Assembly: GCA_022865725.1 (NCBI GenBank)
Contig: JALHTP010000212.1
Location: 1 to 15,231 of the forward strand
Length of the DNA stretch: 15,231 nucleotides
Reading direction: 5' to 3'
Source of the DNA: Methyloceanibacter sp.
GTDB taxonomy: Bacteria; Pseudomonadota; Alphaproteobacteria; Rhizobiales; Methyloligellaceae
How positions within the stretch are numbered: position 1 is the stretch's first letter; each line of letters opens with the position of its first letter. The notes below the pieces were generated by a model, which saw nothing but the letters and a program-made list of their open reading frames with translations, made no database searches and was not told where the DNA came from. This document shows positions 1-5,275 of this stretch, in pieces. A program made the translations under genes and the position numbers.

Positions 1-96
1 CCGGCCGGCGCGCCCTGCAAGCAGGAGGCCGCCGCCCGGGCCTGCTTCGGCAAAGAGGCTGCGCGGACCGAGCCGAGCACGCCCGGCACGCCATAG
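1..96 (+). CDS. Possible 3' end of an upstream gene, product unknown
   Basis: Frame 1 is open from the window edge to a TAG at 94-96 and would encode the last 31 residues of a protein. The fragment is Ala/Glu/Arg rich, has two cysteines, and ends in a Pro/Thr/Ser-rich tail (TEPSTPGTP). By hand count 28 of 31 third codon positions are G or C, against 22 and 24 at positions one and two. That fits a real high-GC gene but proves little over so short a span, since other frames are also open here. I do not recognise the product. If real, it lies 85 bp upstream of the next gene on the same strand. Confidence 0.3.
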   Translation, partial: PAGAPCKQEAAARACFGKEAARTEPSTPGTP

Positions 97-181
97 GGTC
101 GGGCGCGGGCCTCCGGCCGAGACGGCATTTGCAAGACGTGGCGTTTGATTGTGAACGCCGCGCTCGCCTAAGCTTCGCGCC

Positions 182-1564
182 ATGCAGGCTTTGCTCGACA
201 CCGCACCGCCGCCCTCGTCCGCTCCAAAGCCAGGCGAGACGAAGGATGGCGCTCGGCCTAAGGCCGCTCAGGCGCTCACCCCGGGCCGCGAGCGCTTCAT
301 CCCGGTCAGCCGCTACGGGCTCCGGGCCAAGCTCCTCGCCATGCTCGCCGCGAGCGGCGGCGACAGAAAAACCTGGCAGCGCGCGCTCGATTGTCTCGCT
401 GCGTGGCGCCATCAGGAGCATCGCAAGCGCCTGCTCGATCTCATCGAGGACTATCAGCCGTTCAGCCCCGATAGCGACACGGCCAATCTGATCGAGCTCG
501 ACGCCAAGGGGCGCGATACGGCAAGGCGCGAATTCATCGCCAGCATGGAGATGCTGCTCGCCCGAGCCAATTTCGTGCGGCTGAGCCGGGACGACGTGCA
601 GCGTCTCTTGATCGAGCAATCCCCGTACGGGCTCAACCTCAAGGTCGATCTCAGCGAGTTCGACGAGGCCCTGCTGTATTATCGCGGCACGGGCGTCACC
701 GTTCGGGAGGAGCGCAATCCCTGGCGGCTTTACCTCGCCAAGGACCGGCTTGAAATTCCCATCTTCGAGCGCCTGTTCCTGCTGTTGAAGCTGAAGCCCG
801 ACGACGCCCGCATCGCCGAGATCATGGCGACGAGCGGAGCCGACCGCGCGCGCGCCGCTCGAAGCCTGCATAGAGCGCGGGCGCATCTGCCGCTCGGCGT
901 GTCGAGCGACCACATCTACGTCAAGATGTTCAAGCGCATCCCGCAGATCGACATCGAGATGCTGTTCCCCAACACCAAAATTGCCTTCAGGCCCTTCGAC
1001 AAGCTGAAGCTTGCCGTCACCGCGGGCGGCGGGACGGCGGCCGGCGTGGCGGGGACCGCCACCAAGCTCCTCGCCGCCACCAATCCCTTCACGCTCGCGC
1101 TCGCGCTCGCCGGGCTTTCGGCCGTGATCTTTCGCCAGGTGATGGGCTTCTTCAACACGCGCAACCGCTACATGATGCTGCTGGCGCAGAATCTCTATTT
1201 CTGCAGCCTCGCCAATAATCGGGGCGCGCTGACCCTGATCGCCGATGGCGCCGAGGAGGAGGACGTGAAGGAGGACATGCTGCTGTTTGCCTTTCTCGCC
1301 AAGTCTCCGTCGCGACGCGGCGCGCTGCCGGAGATCAAGGGCTCGATCACGAGCTTCCTCAAGGAGAGTTGCGGGGTCGCCGTCAATTTCGACGCGGAGG
1401 ACGCGCTTGGCCGCTTGCTCGCCGACGGTCTCGTCAGCGCCGACGCGCAAGGCAACTTGACGGCGATCGCGCCCGATCAGGCCCGCGCGCATCTCGACAG
1501 GCTTTGGGACCGGCTGCTCGACGTGGATACCCTGGATAAAGAAGCGGCGCCTGCCGGAGAATGA
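182..1564 (+). CDS. DUF3754 (TMEM143-like) membrane protein, function unknown
   Basis: The 460-residue product matches my recollection of the DUF3754 family, which includes mitochondrial TMEM143; no biochemical function is established for it. Conserved-looking stretches are RERFIPVSR (36-44), YRGTGVTVRE (167-176), a block around HIYVKMFKRIP..DIEMLFPNTKI (244-267), and LAQNLYFCSLANN (334-346). Two adjacent hydrophobic segments, about 276-299 (Gly/Ala rich) and 301-323, look like a membrane hairpin with long hydrophilic domains on each side. The first 35 residues are Pro/Ala rich and poorly conserved. No good Shine-Dalgarno site precedes the ATG, so the true start may lie downstream, up to about residue 36. 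The stop overlaps the prmA start as ATGA, which implies coupled translation. Family assignment is fairly secure; any role is open. Confidence 0.8.
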   Translation: MQALLDTAPPPSSAPKPGETKDGARPKAAQALTPGRERFIPVSRYGLRAKLLAMLAASGGDRKTWQRALDCLAAWRHQEHRKRLLDLIEDYQPFSPDSDTANLIELDAKGRDTARREFIASMEMLLARANFVRLSRDDVQRLLIEQSPYGLNLKVDLSEFDEALLYYRGTGVTVREERNPWRLYLAKDRLEIPIFERLFLLLKLKPDDARIAEIMATSGADRARAARSLHRARAHLPLGVSSDHIYVKMFKRIPQIDIEMLFPNTKIAFRPFDKLKLAVTAGGGTAAGVAGTATKLLAATNPFTLALALAGLSAVIFRQVMGFFNTRNRYMMLLAQNLYFCSLANNRGALTLIADGAEEEDVKEDMLLFAFLAKSPSRRGALPEIKGSITSFLKESCGVAVNFDAEDALGRLLADGLVSADAQGNLTAIAPDQARAHLDRLWDRLLDVDTLDKEAAPAGE

Positions 1565-2457
1565 GCTGTCCAATCCACCAAGCCACCATCGAGGCCGAAG
1601 CTTCGCCGGCGGAGCGCATCGCGCTCGCGCTCGACGAGGCGCTCGAGCCTGAGGCGGTCGCGGTCGGGCTGTTCGATCGGGGACAGGGCCGCTTCGAAAT
1701 CTTCGCCCATTACGCGGAGCCGCCTCCCCGCGATGCTCTGCTTGCGCTGATCGAGGGTGCGGCCGGCGGCGGCGATCTCGGGCCGCTCCGCATCGAGGAG
1801 CTGGCAGCCGAAGATTGGGTGACGCTCTCGCAAGGGAAGCGCGGGCCGGTCGCGGCCGGGCGCTTTCTCGTGCATGGCAGCCACGACCGGGGCCGCGTCT
1901 CGCGCCGTCGCACGGCTATCGAGATCGACGCCGGCCAGGCTTTCGGCACGGCGCACCATGCCAGCACGCGAGGCTGCCTGCTTGCGCTCGACGGCACTCT
2001 CAAGCGGCGCCGCCCGCGCGTCATCATCGATATCGGCACCGGCACCGGCATCCTTGCCATCGCCGCCGCCAAGGCGCTCGGGGCCGCCGTGACCGCAAGC
2101 GACAGCGATCCGCTCGCCGTGGCGATCGCGGCCGAAAATGCCAGGGCGAATGCGGCCGGGCCCCTCGTCAGAGCGGTCCAGGCGCAGGGCTTCGCCCATC
2201 CCGCTTTAAGGCGCCGCAGGTGCGACCTCGTGCTCGCCAATCTGCTGGAGCGCGCCCTGCACGATCTCGCGCCCCATTTCGCGCTGCATGTCGCTCCGGG
2301 CGGCGTTGCGATCCTTTCCGGCCTCACCCAAGCCCAGGCGCCCGGCATCGAGGCGCGCTATCTGAGCCTTGGCTTCACCATGGAAAGGCGAATCATTCTC
2401 GATGGATGGACGACGTTGGTCATAGTCCGTCGCAGCGCGCGGACTTGCCGCGATTGA
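1561..2457 (+). CDS. prmA: Ribosomal protein L11 methyltransferase
   Basis: The 298-residue product is a class I S-adenosylmethionine-dependent methyltransferase that, in this family, methylates ribosomal protein L11 in the cytoplasm. The PrmA signature before the catalytic fold is AFGTAHHAST (127-136), equivalent to the usual AFGTGTHPTT. SAM-binding motif I is DIGTGTGIL (157-165), an acidic residue pair follows strand 2 (SDSDP, 180-184), and the family NIL-type motif appears as LANLLE (225-230). The divergent N-terminal 100 residues correspond to the L11-recognition domain. Length is normal for the family. The start codon overlaps the upstream stop (ATGA), and the aminopeptidase gene follows after 33 bp. 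In E. coli prmA is dispensable, so this gene probably fine-tunes ribosomes rather than being essential. Confidence 0.93.
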   Translation: MSCPIHQATIEAEASPAERIALALDEALEPEAVAVGLFDRGQGRFEIFAHYAEPPPRDALLALIEGAAGGGDLGPLRIEELAAEDWVTLSQGKRGPVAAGRFLVHGSHDRGRVSRRRTAIEIDAGQAFGTAHHASTRGCLLALDGTLKRRRPRVIIDIGTGTGILAIAAAKALGAAVTASDSDPLAVAIAAENARANAAGPLVRAVQAQGFAHPALRRRRCDLVLANLLERALHDLAPHFALHVAPGGVAILSGLTQAQAPGIEARYLSLGFTMERRIILDGWTTLVIVRRSARTCRD

Positions 2458-2490
2458 TCGCCAGCGCGCTTTGCGCTTACAAAGGCCGCC

Positions 2491-4308
2491 ATGTATCAGA
2501 TTTTCGACGATGTCAGTTCCCCGGCCGCCAGCGGCGAGCGGGTCAAGGCGTTGCAGAGGGAATTGAAGTCGCGAAAGCTCAAGGGCTTTCTCGTTCCCCA
2601 TAGCGACGAGCACCAGGACGAGTTCCTGTCCCCTTCGGCCGAGCGCCTGGCCTGGCTTACCGGCTTCACCGGATCGGCGGGCGTGGCCATCGTGCTGGAG
2701 AAGGCGGCCGCGCTCTTGGTCGACGGGCGCTACACGCTCCAGGCCCGCGCCCAGACCGACGCCACATTGTTCGAGGTGTTGCAGACGCCTGACGCCAAGG
2801 CCTCGAGCTGGATCGCCGAGAAGCTCGGCAAGGGCGCCGTGATGGGCTACGACCCCGCGCTGCATACGATCAAGGAGATCGAGCGGCTGACCGAGACCTT
2901 GGGCAAGTCGGGCATCAAGCTCGCCCCCGTCGACACCAATCTGGTGGATCTCATCTGGCAGGACCGGCCGAAGCCCTCCCAGGGTGAGGTGGTGCCGCAT
3001 GGTCTCGAATTCGCCGGCAAGAGCGCCAAGGACAAGATCCGCGACGTGCAGGCGCTGCTCAACGAGGAGAAGGCCGACGCGGTGCTCCTCACTTTGCTCG
3101 ATTCCATCGCCTGGCTGTTCAATATCAGGGGCGGCGACCTGAGGCACACGCCGGTCGCGCTCGCCTTCGCCATCGTGCCGGCAAGCGGGCGTCCCACCCT
3201 CTTCATCGACCCCGCCAAGATCGGCGATAATTTGAAGGGGTCGCTCCGCGAATTCCTCGATCTCGCCGAGCCGGCCGCGCTGATGGAGCGGCTCAAGGCG
3301 CTGGCGGAGGCCCGCGCCCGCGTCAGGCTCGATCCCGAGACGGCGCCGATGCGGTTCGCCCAAGCGCTCCAGGCCGACGGCGTCAAATTCGTGTCCGGCC
3401 AGGACCCATGCATCCACCCCAAGGCCATCAAGAACGCGGCGGAGATCAAGGGCGCGCGCGCCGCGCATTTGCGCGACGGCGTGGCCATGGCGCGCTTCCT
3501 CGCCTGGCTCGACGAGGTCGCCCAAACAGGCAAGATCGACGAGATCGCCGCGGCCATGAAGCTCGAAGACAGCCGCCGCGAGTCGGGTCAGCTCAGGGAT
3601 ATCAGCTTTGACACCATCTCGGCGGCGGGGCCGAACGGCGCCATCGTCCACTATCGGCCCACGACCAAGGGCAAACGCGCGCTGCAAGCGGGCTCCCTCT
3701 ATCTGATCGATTCCGGGGCCCAATATCGCGACGGCACCACCGACGTGACCCGCACGCTCGCCATCGGCGCGCCGACGGCGGAGATGAAGCGGCATTATGG
3801 GCTCGTGCTGAAGGCACATATCGCCATCGCCACGGCGCGCTTCCCCAAGGGCACGCGCGGCCAGGACCTCGACCCGTTCGCGCGGAGGCCGCTCTGGGAG
3901 GCCGGGCTCGATTTCGATCACGGCACGGGCCACGGCGTCGGCAGCTATCTCTCGGTGCATGAGGGGCCGCAGCGCCTGTCGCGGCTCGGCACCGTCGAGC
4001 TCGAGCCCGGCATGATCCTCTCCAACGAGCCCGGCTATTATCGCGAAGGCCATTACGGCATCAGGCTCGAGACACTCGTGCTGGTGACGCCGCCGGAGCG
4101 GATCGCCGGCGGCACGCGGGAGATGCTGGGATTCGAGACGCTGACGCTGGTGCCGTTCGACCGGCGGCTGATCGATCCGAGGCAGCTGCTGCCCTTCGAG
4201 ATCGCCTGGCTCAACGCCTATCACGCAAGGGTCAGGCGGGAGATCGAGCCGATTCTGTTGAGCGACGACAGGGCGTGGCTCCGCCACGCCACGGCGCCGA
4301 TCGGGTGA
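2491..4308 (+). CDS. pepP: Xaa-Pro aminopeptidase, long three-domain form (M24B)
   Basis: This 605-residue metallopeptidase removes an N-terminal residue that precedes proline. It is the long form, similar in layout to human XPNPEP1, rather than the roughly 440-residue E. coli PepP. The order is a first creatinase-like domain (about 14-150), a second (about 160-320), the pita-bread catalytic domain (about 325-545), and a C-terminal tail ending in HARVRREIEPIL. All five metal ligands are visible: D407 and D418 (IDSGAQYRDGTTDVT), H481 (HGTGHGVGS), E513 (SNEPGYY) and E527 (IRLET). The likely substrate-binding His is H387 (GAIVHYRP). AAAGG lies five bases before the ATG and supports this start. 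No signal peptide is seen, so it is cytoplasmic. Its stop overlaps the next start by one base. Confidence 0.93.
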   Translation: MYQIFDDVSSPAASGERVKALQRELKSRKLKGFLVPHSDEHQDEFLSPSAERLAWLTGFTGSAGVAIVLEKAAALLVDGRYTLQARAQTDATLFEVLQTPDAKASSWIAEKLGKGAVMGYDPALHTIKEIERLTETLGKSGIKLAPVDTNLVDLIWQDRPKPSQGEVVPHGLEFAGKSAKDKIRDVQALLNEEKADAVLLTLLDSIAWLFNIRGGDLRHTPVALAFAIVPASGRPTLFIDPAKIGDNLKGSLREFLDLAEPAALMERLKALAEARARVRLDPETAPMRFAQALQADGVKFVSGQDPCIHPKAIKNAAEIKGARAAHLRDGVAMARFLAWLDEVAQTGKIDEIAAAMKLEDSRRESGQLRDISFDTISAAGPNGAIVHYRPTTKGKRALQAGSLYLIDSGAQYRDGTTDVTRTLAIGAPTAEMKRHYGLVLKAHIAIATARFPKGTRGQDLDPFARRPLWEAGLDFDHGTGHGVGSYLSVHEGPQRLSRLGTVELEPGMILSNEPGYYREGHYGIRLETLVLVTPPERIAGGTREMLGFETLTLVPFDRRLIDPRQLLPFEIAWLNAYHARVRREIEPILLSDDRAWLRHATAPIG

Positions 4309-4562
4309 TGTCCACAGAACTCTTAGTGTCGGGAGTGGCGGCCACGCTCACCACGGCGGCCTTCGTGCCGCAGGCCCTGCATATCCTCCGCCACAAGGAG
4401 ACGCGGGGGATCTCGCTCTTTATGTATGTCTCCTTCGCTGCGGGCGTGGCGCTCTGGCTCCTGTTCGGTGTCATCATCGGCAACTGGCCGATCATCATCT
4501 CCAACGCCATCACGCTGGTGCTGGCGCTCGGCATCGTCGCGATGAAGCTGAAATATGGGTGA
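4308..4562 (+). CDS. SemiSWEET-type sugar transporter (PQ-loop protein)
   Basis: This 84-residue, three-helix inner-membrane protein is of the SemiSWEET family, whose members dimerise to carry sugars passively. Helix 1 (about 5-22) ends in the PQ-loop signature AFVPQALHILRHKETRGIS (18-36). Helix 2 (about 37-56) contains GVALWLLFG, and helix 3 (about 61-80) starts at WPIIISNAITL. W50 and N66 fall where the family's substrate pocket Trp and Asn lie. I chose the ATG at 4308, whose A is the last base of the upstream TGA (TGATG). A GTG directly before it and an ATG at 4275 are in frame but would lengthen the usual 85-95 residue chain into non-conserved sequence. The natural sugar cannot be told from sequence. 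The tight junction suggests translation by re-initiation after the peptidase. Confidence 0.85.
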   Translation: MSTELLVSGVAATLTTAAFVPQALHILRHKETRGISLFMYVSFAAGVALWLLFGVIIGNWPIIISNAITLVLALGIVAMKLKYG

Positions 4563-4563
4563 G

Positions 4564-4575
4564 CTGCCGCGGCAG
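4564..4575. repeat. 12-bp perfect palindrome in the convergent gap
   Basis: CTGCCGCGGCAG fills 12 of the 14 bases between the stop codons of the SemiSWEET gene and the toxin gene, which run towards each other. As RNA it could form only a four-pair stem with a CGCG loop, and no T-run follows on either strand. It is therefore not a convincing terminator. It may be chance in GC-rich DNA. Confidence 0.35.
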
Positions 4576-4576
4576 T

Positions 4577-5017
4577 CTATTGAACCGCGTTGGGCTCGAC
4601 CTGGAAGGGATCGATCACAACGATCCCATCCAGATCCTGGCCATGCTGGAGATCCTCGGTGAGGATATAATCGCACTCACCGAGGCGCGCGGCCGCGACG
4701 ATCAAACAGTCCCACCAATTGAACCGGAAACGATCCTGCACGTCCCACGCAACGTCAACGGCGCTCTGGTCAATTGTGAGTGGACGCCAGTGTCGAAAAT
4801 TCGCGATGTATGTTCTCGCCACAACCTTATCCATGTGGAGTCTATGGGGGCGCGTCAAAGCCGAATATGCCTCGAGCAGAACCTGATAGCTCAGCCGGCC
4901 AGCCCCCGCCGCCCCAAGCATCTCGATCCAAAGCGCCGCGCGCTTCTGCTTATCGCGGTCGGTCGAGTCGCGAGCATAGACGAGGACGTTGCTATCGACG
5001 AAACAGCTTGCGGTCAT
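4577..5017 (-). CDS. vapC: PIN-domain toxin ribonuclease (VapC-like)
   Basis: The 146-residue product is a PIN-fold protein, the toxin half of a type II toxin-antitoxin pair; known VapC toxins cut RNA in the cytoplasm. The acidic Mg2+-binding set is complete: D8 (FVDSNVLVY), E49 (LLEAYSAL), D103 (WWDCLIVAAA) and D122 (TEDLQHG). The C-terminal IVVIDPF strand is typical. Nothing suggests inactivation. The ATG at 5015-5017 lies inside the 3' end of the antitoxin gene, so the genes overlap by 26 bp and the toxin is probably translated by coupling from the antitoxin. GC content is lower than in flanking genes (67 of 120 bases by hand at 4741-4860), which suggests acquisition by transfer. The RNA target is unknown. 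Confidence 0.88.
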   Translation of the reverse strand: MTASCFVDSNVLVYARDSTDRDKQKRAALWIEMLGAAGAGRLSYQVLLEAYSALTRPHRLHMDKVVARTYIANFRHWRPLTIDQSAVDVAWDVQDRFRFNWWDCLIVAAARLGECDYILTEDLQHGQDLDGIVVIDPFQVEPNAVQ

Positions 5018-5240
5018 AGAGCTCGTCGCGGGTCGGCAATTTCTCGCCCGGCTCCCGCAGAGGAACGGGCTTTACGGAGCGTAACACCTGCAAAAACTCG
5101 GCCCGATCGCCGGGCTCATGGCGCATCCGCTCTTCCAGCAGCTCGGCCAGGAAGCGCGACAAGCTCTTGTCCTGCTCGGCGGCCTTGACCCGCGCCCAAC
5201 GCGCGACCTTCTCGTCCAGGCTTATGGTCACGTTTTTCAT
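4992..5240 (-). CDS. Ribbon-helix-helix antitoxin (CopG-type)
   Basis: The 82-residue product has the layout of a type II antitoxin. It has an N-terminal ribbon-helix-helix DNA-binding domain, with the strand NVTISLDE at 3-10, helix A about 10-22, and helix B SLSRFLAELLEERM about 26-39. A flexible, charged C-terminal tail (about 44-82, ending RDELYDRKLFRR) would bind and block the toxin. The gene precedes and overlaps the PIN toxin by 26 bp, the usual antitoxin-first order. The start ATG lies six bases after a -10 box, leaving no room for a ribosome-binding site and implying leaderless translation. As a ribbon-helix-helix dimer it probably represses its own promoter at the octamer repeats in the spacer. 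Family is clear; naming it VapB would be by partner only. Confidence 0.85.
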   Translation of the reverse strand: MKNVTISLDEKVARWARVKAAEQDKSLSRFLAELLEERMRHEPGDRAEFLQVLRSVKPVPLREPGEKLPTRDELYDRKLFRR

Positions 5241-5246
5241 CGCACG

Positions 5247-5275
5247 AATCTAGTGTTTTCGTGTTTTCGTGTCAA
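5247..5275 (-). promoter_or_regulatory. Toxin-antitoxin promoter, predicted leaderless
   Basis: Reading the minus strand, TTGACA (5275-5270) is a perfect -35 box. It is followed by exactly 17 bases and then TAGATT (5252-5247), a four-of-six -10 box. Six bases later is the antitoxin ATG (5240), so transcription should start at or within a base or two of the initiation codon. No Shine-Dalgarno-like sequence is present. The -35 box covers the ligA stop codon (5274-5272), so the promoter is partly embedded in the end of the neighbouring gene. Confidence 0.65.
5253..5273. repeat. Tandem GTGTTTTC octamers, likely antitoxin operator
   Basis: Two perfect copies of GTGTTTTC (5253-5260 and 5261-5268) are followed by a partial third, GTGTC (5269-5273). 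They occupy the whole spacer between the -35 and -10 boxes of the toxin-antitoxin promoter. A separate inverted pair, CACGAA (5243-5248) and TTCGTG (5258-5263), overlaps the -10 box. Ribbon-helix-helix repressors commonly bind short tandem or inverted repeats, so autoregulation by the adjacent antitoxin is the natural reading. Binding itself is inferred. Confidence 0.55.

Noticed and set aside
19..47. 7-bp inverted repeat AAGCAGG (19-25) and CCTGCTT (41-47)
   Set aside because: It has a 15-base loop, no T-run and lies in DNA that may be coding, so chance pairing is the simplest explanation.
2206..4287. 693-codon open frame on the minus strand opposite the aminopeptidase gene
   Set aside because: Its first codon position pairs with the third position of the real gene, so a stop would need TTA, CTA or TCA codons, which are rare at this GC. 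The product has no recognisable motif, while the plus strand encodes a complete M24B peptidase.
4559..5188. 209-codon open frame on the plus strand opposite the toxin-antitoxin genes
   Set aside because: The minus strand encodes an intact PIN toxin and ribbon-helix-helix antitoxin with their catalytic and DNA-binding residues. The plus-strand product has no motif.
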